Positions 6,983 to 13,756 of a stretch of DNA of 21,826 nucleotides are shown one piece after another. Within the stretch, counting starts at the first letter, position 1. Each line of letters opens with the position of its first letter. The position numbers and the translations under genes were made by a program. The notes beneath the pieces are model-generated. The model had not been told where the DNA came from, ran no database searches, and was given only the letters and a program-made list of their open reading frames with translations. This stretch comes from Micromonosporaceae bacterium (GTDB lineage Bacteria > Actinomycetota > Actinomycetes > Mycobacteriales > Micromonosporaceae): positions 1-21,826 of the forward strand of contig JADGHA010000012.1 of NCBI GenBank assembly GCA_019689695.1, in the 5' to 3' direction.

Positions 6983-7603
6983 TCAGCTGATCCCCGCGGG
7001 CGTCCCGGCCGGAGGATGCGCATGTCGCGAGCCGTGCACATCCCGGCGCATGACCACGCGTCGGCCGCTCGCCGGTCGCTTGTGGACGGTGAACGCGAAC
7101 CGGCTGAACAGCCCGACGGTGCCGGTGTAGAGCTCGGCCGCGGAAAGTCGCCCGGCCGTGGTGTCCACCGGGTAACCCTCCACTGTGGTCGCTCCCTGCT
7201 CGGTTGCGTACCGCACCGCGGCGGCCAGCAGCGCGCCGGCCACACCCGCGCCCCGGTGGCCGCGCTTGACGAAGAAGCACGGCACGGACCAGACCGAGGC
7301 GTCGTCGGTAGGGTCCGGCTTCAGGGTGGGGGAGCGGAGGATCCTGCGGTACGCGAGCCGCGGCGCGACCGCGCACCAACCGACCGGCTCGCCGTCTTCA
7401 TAGGCCAGCAGCCCCACCGGCTGGCCCGACGCGACCAGACCCTGCAACGCCGCCCGGTTGCCGACGTTGCCGTTCGCGCGGAACTCTGACCCGGGAACCC
7501 GCCACCACATGCACCAGCATCCGGAGTACGCCCCGCTCGGCCCGAACAGCGCGGCCAGGTCGTCCCACCGGTCGGCGTCGACCACCCGTACCTCGATCGT
7601 CAT
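6983..7603 (-). CDS. GNAT family N-acetyltransferase
   Basis: 206 aa. The acetyl-CoA-binding motif A is visible as F-F-V-K-R-G-H-R-G-A-G-V-A-G-A-L (about 110-125), with the R-G-H-R-G-A-G pyrophosphate loop. Upstream is a distinctive G-C-W-C-M-W-W-R-V-P cluster (28-37) that recurs in one uncharacterised GNAT subgroup. E-P-V-G-W-C-A-V-A-P-R (72-82) forms the central strand. The C-terminal 25 residues are rich in Arg, His and Pro and look disordered. The start is ATG 7603, 83 nt downstream of endonuclease IV on the same strand, with a strong hairpin between them, so it may be a separate transcript. The substrate cannot be inferred. Confidence 0.82.
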   Translation of the reverse strand: MTIEVRVVDADRWDDLAALFGPSGAYSGCWCMWWRVPGSEFRANGNVGNRAALQGLVASGQPVGLLAYEDGEPVGWCAVAPRLAYRRILRSPTLKPDPTDDASVWSVPCFFVKRGHRGAGVAGALLAAAVRYATEQGATTVEGYPVDTTAGRLSAAELYTGTVGLFSRFAFTVHKRPASGRRVVMRRDVHGSRHAHPPAGTPAGIS

Positions 7604-7672
7604 CTGCCAACCCAGCCCTTCCTGCCCATACCCCTGGTCCAGCCCGCCGGTGACCGCCCGGGACCGGCCCGT

Positions 7673-7706
7673 GGCTCAAGGCGCTGTCAGCGCAACGCCT
7701 TGAGCC
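7673..7706 (-). terminator. Hairpin spanning the end of the endonuclease IV gene
   Basis: The arms GGCTCAAGGCG (7673-7683) and CGCCTTGAGCC (7696-7706) form a perfect 11-bp stem that encloses the stop codon of the nfo-type gene. An alternative inner GCGC/GCGC pairing (7681-7684 with 7690-7693) is possible. No T-tract follows, which is common for hairpin-type 3' ends in GC-rich actinobacteria. It probably marks or protects the 3' end of the kinase-endonuclease transcript. Confidence 0.6.
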
Positions 7707-8541
7707 GGGCGATGTCTGCGGCGTGCCCGGCGTGCCCCTCGCTCGGCGTCTCCACCACCACCGGGACGCCCGCGACCGCGGGGTGGCGCAGCAGCTCACC
7801 GAAGGCCGCCTCGCCGATCGCCCCCTTGCCGATGCTCTCGTGCCTGTCCCGCAGCGAGCCGCACAGGTCGCGGGAGTCGTTGGCGTGCACCAGCCGCAGC
7901 CGGTCCGGCCCGCAGGCCGCCACCAGAGCGTCCAGGGTGGCGGTCATCCCGCCGGGCGCGGCGAGGTCGTGCCCCGCCGCCCAGGCGTGGCAGGTGTCGA
8001 AGCACACCCCCAGCCCCGGATGGCGGTCCACCGCGTCCAGGTACGGCCCGAGGTCCTCCACCCGGGCGGCGAGCGACCGGCCGCCGCCGGCGCTCGGCTC
8101 GACCAGCAGCTGCGGCCAGCCCGCGGCGACCGCCCGGTCGAGCAGCGGCAACAGCGCATCGCGGACCTGGCCGAGCGCGGCATCGGCGCGGGCGTCGTCG
8201 ACCGCGCTGCCGGCGTGGAACACCACCCCCTCGGCCCCGATGGCGGCGCCGCGACGCAGCGCGTGCTCCAGCGTGGCGACGGAGCGCTCCACCGTCGCCG
8301 CCGTGGGAGAGCCCAGGTTCACCAGCAGCGAGGCATGGATGTACGCCGGGACGCCGCGCTCCGCGCGACCGGCGACGAACGCCTCGTCCTGCGCCGGGTC
8401 GCCCGCGGACAACGCCCAGCCGCGCGGGTTGGAGACGAAGACCTGGACCACCTCGGCCCCGGCCGCGTCCAGGTAGGGCAGTGCCGTCCTGGCCAGCCCG
8501 CCGGCCGTGGGCACATGCGCGCCGACCAGAGTCAGAAGCAT
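7687..8541 (-). CDS. nfo: Deoxyribonuclease IV (AP endonuclease, endonuclease IV family)
   Basis: 284 aa, normal for the family. It cleaves DNA 5' to abasic sites during base excision repair. It is a TIM-barrel enzyme with three zinc ions, and all metal ligands are present: H69, H109, E148, D182, H185, H219, D232, H234 and E264. Their contexts are Y-I-H-A-S-L-L-V-N-L, V-V-F-H-A-G, L-V-E-P-S, C-F-D-T-C-H, V-H-A-N-D-S, D-R-H-E and V-E-T-P. Translation starts at ATG 8541, which lies 10 nt inside the end of the upstream kinase gene, so synthesis is probably coupled to the kinase. The stop codon lies within a strong hairpin. Confidence 0.95.
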   Translation of the reverse strand: MLLTLVGAHVPTAGGLARTALPYLDAAGAEVVQVFVSNPRGWALSAGDPAQDEAFVAGRAERGVPAYIHASLLVNLGSPTAATVERSVATLEHALRRGAAIGAEGVVFHAGSAVDDARADAALGQVRDALLPLLDRAVAAGWPQLLVEPSAGGGRSLAARVEDLGPYLDAVDRHPGLGVCFDTCHAWAAGHDLAAPGGMTATLDALVAACGPDRLRLVHANDSRDLCGSLRDRHESIGKGAIGEAAFGELLRHPAVAGVPVVVETPSEGHAGHAADIARLKALR

Positions 8542-10553
8542 GCGATGAGTGCGGCCGTACCGGGCTGCACCGGGGTGTTCTCGGGCGGATTCTGGAACTG
8601 CACCACCGCCGGGTCGCCGCCCTGCACGGTGACCTGCAGACCGATCGCCTCCAGCGCCTGCTTGCCCTGCGAGCAGGGCAGGCCGATGACACGGGGGACA
8701 ATCACCTGCGGCGGACCCTTACTGACCGTGAGCTTGATGTGGGTGTTCTTCTCCACCCCGGTGCCGGGCTTCGGATCCTGGTCGAGCACCTCGCCCGCCG
8801 GCCGGTCCGGGCGGTCGACCTGCTCCACGTCGACGACCAGACCCTGCTGCTGCAGGGCCGCCTGCGCCTGGGCGAGGTTCTGGCCCACCACGTTCGGCAC
8901 GGTCACCGGCGGCCGGCCCTTGCTGACCGTCACCGTGACCTTCGTGCCCGGCTTCACCGGGGTGTTCACCTTCGGATTCACCGCCAGTACGTTGCCGGCC
9001 GGTGTGGTGGCGTCGTACCGGTCCGGGCCACGTACCGGGTTCAGCTTCTTCGCCAGCAGCAGGGCCTTCGCCGCCGCGAACTCCTGGCCGATCACATCGG
9101 GCACCACGACCTGTTCCGGGCCCAGCGACAGGGTCAGCGTGATGGTGCCGCCCTTGCGCATCCGGTCGCCGGCGCCCGGGTCCTGGGCCACCACCACGTC
9201 CTTGTCCACGTCGTCGCGGTACACCCCCGGCCCGATGACGACTTTGAACCCCGCGTCGGTGGCCCGGGCCTCGGCCTGCGCCCGGGTCATGTTCACCAGC
9301 TCCGGGGCGTCGGCGTACCGGCCCATGCTCAGCCACCACACGCCCACCATGGCCGCCAGCCCGACCGCGACGAGGGCGGCGACCAGCGCGATGCGGGTGC
9401 CCGCGGTGCCCGCGAAGCGGTAGGTGAGCTGCCGCAGCCGGTCCGCCGGGCCGGGGCCGCCGCCCGGGCTCCGCCAGCGGGAACCAGGCTCCGGCAGCCG
9501 CGCCCAGGACGGGCGCTCGCTCGGATAGACCGTGCCCGGGCCGTACCCGGCCGGGGGCACCGAGGCGACCACCATCGTCGCGTCGGTCAGCGGCCGCATC
9601 CGGGCGGTTGTCGCCGCATCTTCCGGGCGGGGCGCGGCGGGGCCTGAGGGAGCCTGCCCGGCCAACCCGACGGCGCCCAGGTCCTCGCGCGCCTGCTGTA
9701 CCTGGGTGAGCATCGCGCCGGCGTCGGTGGGCCGTGCGCCGGGATCGCGGCGGGTTGCCCGGGCCACCAGTTGGTCGAGCGCCGGGGGAAGGCCGGCCAC
9801 GTACCGGGACGGCGGCGGCACATCCCGGTCCACGTGCTGCCACGCCACCTCGACCGGCTGGTCGCCGTCGAACGGCACCTGCCCGGTGAGCATCTCGAAC
9901 AGCACGATGCCGGCGGCGTAGACGTCGGTGCGCGGGTCGGCGTGCCCGGCGGTGACCAGCTCCGGCGCCACGTACGCCACGGTCGCCATGAGCTGCCCGC
10001 CGGCCGGGTCCTCGGCGCTGGCCTGCACCGCCCGGGCCAGCCCGAAGTCGGCGACCTTGACCACGCTGTCCACCAGGTTCGCCGGGCCGCCACTGGGCGC
10101 CTCGGCGACCAGGACGTTCTCCGGCTTCACGTCGCGGTGCATTAGGCCGGCCCGGTGCGCGGCGGCGATCGCGGCGAGCATCTGCTCCAGGATGGCCAGC
10201 GCCTCGGCCGGCTGCAGCCGGCGGCGGCTGGCCAGCACCTCGCGCAGGGTGCGGCCGCGCACGTACTCCATCACCAGGTAGGGCAGCCCGGCGTGGGTGC
10301 CCTGGTCGTAGACGGCCACCACGTTGGGGTGGGTCAGCCGCGCGATCGTCTTGGCCTCGTCGGCGAACCGCGCCACGAAGCGCGGGTCGTGCGCCTGCGC
10401 CGAGTGGATGACCTTGACCGCGACGGTACGCCCCAACCGCTCGTCGGTGGCGGTGTAGACGGTCGCCATCCCGCCACGGGCGACGCGGCCGGTGATCCGG
10501 TAGCGCCCGCCGAGGAGCGCACCCTGCATCGGATCGGCGACCTGTGTGTCCAT
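8532..10553 (-). CDS. pknL: PASTA-domain serine/threonine protein kinase (PknL-locus kinase)
   Basis: 673 aa. The cytoplasmic kinase domain (about 18-290) is complete: Gly-rich loop G-R-V-A-R-G-G-M-A-T-V-Y, K47, H-R-D141-V-K-P-E-N, D169-F-G and A196-P-E. A Pro-rich juxtamembrane linker follows. One transmembrane helix lies at about 387-408. Four extracellular PASTA repeats of about 66 residues (roughly 413-478, 480-546, 548-614 and 616-673) suggest sensing of muropeptides or lipid II. The last repeat carries two cysteines (P-C-S and the final A-C-F) that could form a disulfide. As recalled, M. tuberculosis PknL lacks PASTA repeats, so the symbol rests on locus position beside the Rv2175c-like gene, its known substrate in M. 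tuberculosis. The start is ATG 10553, with TAGACT 9 nt upstream. The 3' end overlaps nfo by 10 nt. Confidence 0.93.
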   Translation of the reverse strand: MDTQVADPMQGALLGGRYRITGRVARGGMATVYTATDERLGRTVAVKVIHSAQAHDPRFVARFADEAKTIARLTHPNVVAVYDQGTHAGLPYLVMEYVRGRTLREVLASRRRLQPAEALAILEQMLAAIAAAHRAGLMHRDVKPENVLVAEAPSGGPANLVDSVVKVADFGLARAVQASAEDPAGGQLMATVAYVAPELVTAGHADPRTDVYAAGIVLFEMLTGQVPFDGDQPVEVAWQHVDRDVPPPSRYVAGLPPALDQLVARATRRDPGARPTDAGAMLTQVQQAREDLGAVGLAGQAPSGPAAPRPEDAATTARMRPLTDATMVVASVPPAGYGPGTVYPSERPSWARLPEPGSRWRSPGGGPGPADRLRQLTYRFAGTAGTRIALVAALVAVGLAAMVGVWWLSMGRYADAPELVNMTRAQAEARATDAGFKVVIGPGVYRDDVDKDVVVAQDPGAGDRMRKGGTITLTLSLGPEQVVVPDVIGQEFAAAKALLLAKKLNPVRGPDRYDATTPAGNVLAVNPKVNTPVKPGTKVTVTVSKGRPPVTVPNVVGQNLAQAQAALQQQGLVVDVEQVDRPDRPAGEVLDQDPKPGTGVEKNTHIKLTVSKGPPQVIVPRVIGLPCSQGKQALEAIGLQVTVQGGDPAVVQFQNPPENTPVQPGTAALIACF

Positions 10554-10719
10554 CGGGTAGGCAGTCTAGGAGTCGTCCCTCGGCATGGCCACGACTCTAT
10601 CCCTCACCAGCCGGTATGCCCTGGATTTGGCGCAGATGGGCGAAGGCGCCCGGCGGCCGGGCCGCGGCTTGTCCCGCACCCACCTCCCGAACCGCGCTGT
10701 GGCGTGGCAGGGTGTGGTG
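10554..10719. promoter_or_regulatory. Divergent intergenic region between the kinase and the Rv2175c-like gene
   Basis: These 166 bp must carry promoters for both directions. On the minus strand TAGACT (10563-10568) ends 9 nt before the kinase ATG, giving a 5' leader of only a few bases. On the plus strand TATGCC (10615-10620) is a possible -10 for the DNA-binding protein and cyclase operon. The plus-strand frame is open from ATG 10585, so part of this region could instead be coding. It is less GC-biased at third positions than the genes around it. Confidence 0.45.
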
Positions 10720-11064
10720 GTGACCGATCCCGTGGAACCGGCCCAGTGGCTGTCTCTGGCCGACGTCGCCGAACGGCTCCAGGTTCCAGTCAACAAGGTG
10801 CACCAGATGGTCCGGGACCGCGCGCTGCTCGCGGTGCGCCGCGACGGGGCGCTGCGGGTGCCGGCCGAGCTGGTGGCGAACCGCACCGTGCTCAAACACC
10901 TTCCGGGGGTGCTCACCCTGCTGTACGACGCCGGGTACTCCGACGAGGAGGCACTGCGGTGGCTGTACCGGCCGGATGACTCCCTGCCGGGAACCGCCGC
11001 GCAGGCGCTGTCCGGCGACGGGGCGACCGAGGTCAAGCGGCGGGCGCAGGCGGTCGGCTTCTGA
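10720..11064 (+). CDS. Rv2175c-like winged-helix DNA-binding protein
   Basis: About 114 aa from GTG 10720. The segment Q-W-L-S-L-A-D-V-A-E-R-L-Q-V-P-V-N-K-V-H-Q-M resembles the helix-turn-helix of MerR/excisionase-type proteins. The remainder (A-V-R-R-D-G-A-L-R-V-P, then L-P-G-V-L-T-L-L-Y-D-A-G-Y-S-D-E-E-A-L-R-W-L) matches M. tuberculosis Rv2175c along its length. In M. tuberculosis this protein binds DNA and is phosphorylated by PknL on an N-terminal threonine, which lowers binding. The start is ambiguous: GTG 10714 and 10717 are adjacent, and an in-frame ATG at 10585 would add a 45-residue tail with several Thr. The GTG is preferred because the conserved region begins right after it. The stop is 2 nt from the cyclase subunit start, so the three genes form an operon. 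Confidence 0.85.
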   Translation: MTDPVEPAQWLSLADVAERLQVPVNKVHQMVRDRALLAVRRDGALRVPAELVANRTVLKHLPGVLTLLYDAGYSDEEALRWLYRPDDSLPGTAAQALSGDGATEVKRRAQAVGF

Positions 11065-11066
11065 CC

Positions 11067-11390
11067 GTGGCCCACCTGACCTACCTCGGCGTCCTGGCCG
11101 GCTGCCTGGCCTGCGCGCTGTGGCTGGAGCCGGTGCTGCGGGTCGGCGTGCTGCGCCGCTGGCGGCGCCTGGCGCTGACCGTGCTGCCGGTCGCTGCGAT
11201 CTTCACCGCCTGGGACCTCGCCGCAATCTCGGCCGGGCACTGGACCTTCGACCCGGCCCAGATCCTGGGCGTACGCCTGCCGGGCGGGCTGCCCCTCGAG
11301 GAGCTGCTGTTCTTCCTGGTGGTGCCGGTGTGTGCGGTACTGGGGTTCGAGGCGGTGCGGAAGGTGCTGCGGCCGGGGGACCAGCGGTGA
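11067..11390 (+). CDS. crtYc: Lycopene cyclase subunit, CrtYc type
   Basis: 107 aa membrane protein with about three hydrophobic helices (6-24, 36-56 and 79-94). It carries the lycopene cyclase domain signature: T-A-W-D50-L, then G-H-W-T-F-D-P-A-Q-I-L-G-V, then P76-L-E-E-L-L-F-F83. In actinobacteria such half-size proteins pair with a second subunit to cyclise the psi ends of lycopene or C50 carotenoids. The start is GTG 11067, 2 nt after the DNA-binding gene. The stop overlaps the next gene's GTG as GTGA. Cyclisation chemistry (beta or epsilon ring) cannot be told from the sequence. Confidence 0.85.
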   Translation: MAHLTYLGVLAGCLACALWLEPVLRVGVLRRWRRLALTVLPVAAIFTAWDLAAISAGHWTFDPAQILGVRLPGGLPLEELLFFLVVPVCAVLGFEAVRKVLRPGDQR

Positions 11391-11695
11391 GCTACACAGT
11401 CGCCGCCCTGCTCGGGGTGGCCGCCGCCCTGCTGGCGGACCTGGTGGTGCTGCGGACCCGACTGGTGGCGCAGCTGGTGTTCTGGGCGACCTACCCGATC
11501 GTGCTCGCCTTCCAGCTGCTGGCCAACGGTGTGCTGACCGGCCGGCGGGTGGTCGAGTACGACCCGGCGGCGATCGCCGGGCCCCGGGTCGCGTACGCGC
11601 CGGTGGAGGACCTGCTGTTCGGGTTCGCCCTGGTGCTGCTGACCCTCTCGCTCTGGGTGCGGCTCGGGAACCGCACCTCGGGACGCCGCACCTGA
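11387..11695 (+). CDS. crtYd: Lycopene cyclase subunit, CrtYd type
   Basis: 102 aa from GTG 11387, a start that overlaps the upstream stop codon (GTGA). It has three hydrophobic helices (about 5-22, 27-48 and 72-92). The second lycopene cyclase domain motif reads A71-P-V-E-D-L-L-F-G-F80, paralleling P-L-E-E-L-L-F-F in its partner, so the two probably form a heterodimeric membrane enzyme. No signal peptide is evident. It is tail-to-tail with the polyprenyl synthase, with 4 nt between the stops. Together with that synthase it points to carotenoid or prenyl-lipid ring formation. No phytoene synthase or desaturase is in the window. Confidence 0.85.
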   Translation: MSYTVAALLGVAAALLADLVVLRTRLVAQLVFWATYPIVLAFQLLANGVLTGRRVVEYDPAAIAGPRVAYAPVEDLLFGFALVLLTLSLWVRLGNRTSGRRT

Positions 11696-11699
11696 GCGG

Positions 11700-12779
11700 T
11701 CAGCCGGCGCGGGAGGTGGCGGCGGCGGCCAGCTCGGCCAGGGCGGTGGCCGCCTCGGGCTGCAGCCCGACGGCACCGTCCAGCGCGGCGAGTGCCGCCG
11801 CGGTCAGCGCGGCGATGCGCCGCTCGGTGCGCCGCAGGGCGCCGGTCCGCGTGATGATCTGTTGCAGCCGGGCCACCCCGGCCGGGTCCAGGTCCGGCCG
11901 GCCCAGCCCGGCGTGCAGCGCTGCCCGGTCGCCCGGCCCGGCCGCGGCCAGTGCCGCCGCCACCAGGTAGGTGCGCTTGCCCTCGCGCAGGTCGTCGCCA
12001 ACCGGTTTGCCGGTCCGCGCCGGGTCGCCGAAGACGCCGAGGATGTCGTCGCGCAGCTGGAACGCCTCGCCCAGCGGCCGGCCGTACCCGGAGTAGGCGG
12101 CGGTCAACGACGGCCGCGCCCCGGCCAGCGCGGCGCCGAACAGCAGCGGCCGCTCGACGGTGTACTTCGCCGACTTGTAGCGGGCCACCTTGATCGCTCG
12201 CCGGGGCGAGGCCTCGCCGCTGACCTGGGCGAGCAGGTCGAGGTACTGGCCGACGGTGACCTCGGTGCGCATCTGGTCGAAGACCGGGCGGGCCCGCGAC
12301 AGCAGGTGCGGGTCCAGCCCGCTGCCGGCGAGCATCTCGTCCGACCAGGCCAGGCAGAGGTCGCCGAGCAGGATCGCGGCCGCGTCGCCGAAGCCGGTGG
12401 GGTCGCCCCGCCAGCCCGCCGCCTGGTGCAGCCCGGCGAACCGTCGGTGGACGGCGGGCGCGCCGCGCCGGGTGTCCGAGGAGTCGATCACGTCGTCGTG
12501 GATGAGCGCGCTGGCGTGCACCAGCTCCAGCGCGGCGAGCGCGGCGACCACCTGGTCGGAGTCCACGCCGCCGGCGCCCCGGTAAGCCCAGTACCCGAAC
12601 GCCGGGCGCAGCCGCTTGCCGCCGCCCAGCACGAAGGATTCCAGCGCGTCGGCCACCGGCGCCAGCGCCTCGTCGATCGCCGCCAGCCGGGCGCGCTGCC
12701 CGGCGAGGAAGCTGGCCAGCGCCTTCTCCACCCGGGAGCGCAGGTCGGCACGGTCTGTCGGCGGTCCGACGTAGCTCAC
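11700..12779 (-). CDS. Polyprenyl (probably geranylgeranyl) diphosphate synthase
   Basis: 359 aa, a trans-isoprenyl diphosphate synthase that chain-extends with isopentenyl diphosphate. The substrate site G-G-G-K-R-L-R-P-A lies at 52-60. The first Asp-rich motif is D95-D-V-I-D99 in L-I-H-D-D-V-I-D-S-S-D-T-R-R-G. The second is D244-D-I-L-G-V-F-G-D252 in L-R-D-D-I-L-G-V-F-G-D. The K-S-A-K-Y-T motif lies at 202-207. Residues 4 and 5 before the first motif are small (A91, S90), favouring C20 or longer products over C15. The start is GTG 12779, with a -10 element 6 nt upstream. It is divergent from metF and convergent with the cyclase genes. It corresponds in position to M. tuberculosis Rv2173 (idsA2). 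Confidence 0.93.
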   Translation of the reverse strand: MSYVGPPTDRADLRSRVEKALASFLAGQRARLAAIDEALAPVADALESFVLGGGKRLRPAFGYWAYRGAGGVDSDQVVAALAALELVHASALIHDDVIDSSDTRRGAPAVHRRFAGLHQAAGWRGDPTGFGDAAAILLGDLCLAWSDEMLAGSGLDPHLLSRARPVFDQMRTEVTVGQYLDLLAQVSGEASPRRAIKVARYKSAKYTVERPLLFGAALAGARPSLTAAYSGYGRPLGEAFQLRDDILGVFGDPARTGKPVGDDLREGKRTYLVAAALAAAGPGDRAALHAGLGRPDLDPAGVARLQQIITRTGALRRTERRIAALTAAALAALDGAVGLQPEAATALAELAAAATSRAG

Positions 12780-12785
12780 CCTACG

Positions 12786-12805
12786 ACATTAGTCTTGGGT
12801 ACAGT
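12786..12805. promoter_or_regulatory. Back-to-back -10 elements in a 33-bp divergent promoter
   Basis: On the minus strand TAATGT (12791-12786) is followed by 6 nt and GTG 12779. On the plus strand TACAGT (12800-12805) is followed by 7 nt and GTG 12813. Both transcripts would therefore be leaderless. The two -10 elements are separated by 8 bp, and any -35 contact for each gene would lie over the other promoter or its gene. Confidence 0.6.
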
Positions 12806-12812
12806 CGGGGCC

Positions 12813-13733
12813 GTGGCGCTTGGCCTTCCCTCAGTCCTGCCCGGTCCGCGGCCCTCCGTCGGGGAGCTGGTGCGTGCGAGCGAGCCGACGTTCTCCTTCG
12901 AGTTCTTCCCGCCGAAGACGCCCGAGGGTGAGCACAACCTGTGGCAGGCGATCCGGGAGCTGGAGCCGCTGCGGCCGTCGTTCGTCTCCATCACCTACGG
13001 CGCGGGCGGCTCGAGCCGGGCGACCACGATCGCCGTGACCGAGCGGATCGCCACCGAGACGACGCTGTTGCCGATGGCCCACCTGACCGCGGTCAACCAC
13101 TCGGTCGCCGAGCTGCGCAACGTGATCGGCCACTACGCCGAGGCCGGCGTGCGCAACATACTCGCCCTGCGCGGTGACCCGCCGGGCGACCCGCAGGGCG
13201 AGTGGGTGCGCCACCCGGAGGGATTCGAGTACGCCGCCGACCTGGTGCGGCTGCTGCGCGACAGCGGCGACTTCTGCGTGGGGGTCGCCGCCTTTCCGGA
13301 GAAGCACCCGCGCTCGCCCGATTTCGAGACCGACGTGCGGCGCTTCGTCGCCAAGTGCCGGGCGGGTGCCGACTTCGCCATCACGCAGTTCTTCTTCCGC
13401 TGGGAGGATTGGGCCCGGCTGCGCGACGCGGTGGCGGCGCACGGATGTGACGTGCCGATCGTGCCCGGCGTGATGCCGGTGACCAACGTCAGCCAGATCG
13501 AGCGGATGGCCGTGCTCTCCGGCGCCGCGTTCCCCGCCGACCTGGCCGAGCGGCTGCGTGCGGTCGCCGACGACCCGGCCGCGGTCCGCGCCATCGGCGT
13601 CGAGGTGGCCACCGAGCTGTCCGCCCGGCTGCTCGCCGAGGGCGCGCCGGGCATCCACTTCATCACCCTCAACCGGTCCACCGCCACCCGCGAGGTTTGG
13701 CGCAACCTGCAGCCGGTAACCGCCGCTGTGTGA
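12813..13733 (+). CDS. metF: 5,10-methylenetetrahydrofolate reductase
   Basis: 306 aa flavoprotein that reduces methylenetetrahydrofolate to methyltetrahydrofolate for methionine synthesis. Canonical motifs are present: F-S-F-E30-F-F-P-P-K-T with the catalytic glutamate, S-I-T-Y-G-A-G-G-S (59-67), N-I-L-A-L-R-G-D122-P-P, A-A-F-P-E-K-H-P (159-166), and F-A-I-T-Q192-F-F-F. GTG 12813 is chosen because the conserved sequence starts soon after it and TACAGT lies 7 nt upstream. The frame stays open far upstream through the antisense of the divergent gene, which is not meaningful. Its position matches Rv2172c of M. tuberculosis. A small hairpin overlaps the stop codon. The downstream phosphatidyltransferase starts 23 nt later. 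Confidence 0.95.
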   Translation: MALGLPSVLPGPRPSVGELVRASEPTFSFEFFPPKTPEGEHNLWQAIRELEPLRPSFVSITYGAGGSSRATTIAVTERIATETTLLPMAHLTAVNHSVAELRNVIGHYAEAGVRNILALRGDPPGDPQGEWVRHPEGFEYAADLVRLLRDSGDFCVGVAAFPEKHPRSPDFETDVRRFVAKCRAGADFAITQFFFRWEDWARLRDAVAAHGCDVPIVPGVMPVTNVSQIERMAVLSGAAFPADLAERLRAVADDPAAVRAIGVEVATELSARLLAEGAPGIHFITLNRSTATREVWRNLQPVTAAV

Positions 13734-13748
13734 GGGGTTCCGCCCCTC
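13732..13748 (+). terminator. Small hairpin between metF and the phosphatidyltransferase gene
   Basis: GAGGGG (13732-13737) pairs with CCCCTC (13743-13748) around a 5-nt loop, overlapping the metF stop codon. No T-tract follows. It may be a processing or attenuation structure rather than a true terminator, since the next gene begins 8 nt later. Confidence 0.4.
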
Positions 13749-13756
13749 GTACGGGC

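Noticed and set aside
10585..10719. Alternative ATG start for the Rv2175c-like gene, adding a 45-residue tail
   Set aside because: Third-position GC is lower than in the body of the gene and the conserved region starts after GTG 10720. Not fully excluded, because the M. tuberculosis protein has an N-terminal tail with a phosphorylated Thr.
11862..12812. In-frame extension of metF upstream across the polyprenyl synthase
   Set aside because: The extension is antisense to a gene with both Asp-rich motifs. MetF homology begins just after GTG 12813, which also has a fitting -10 element.
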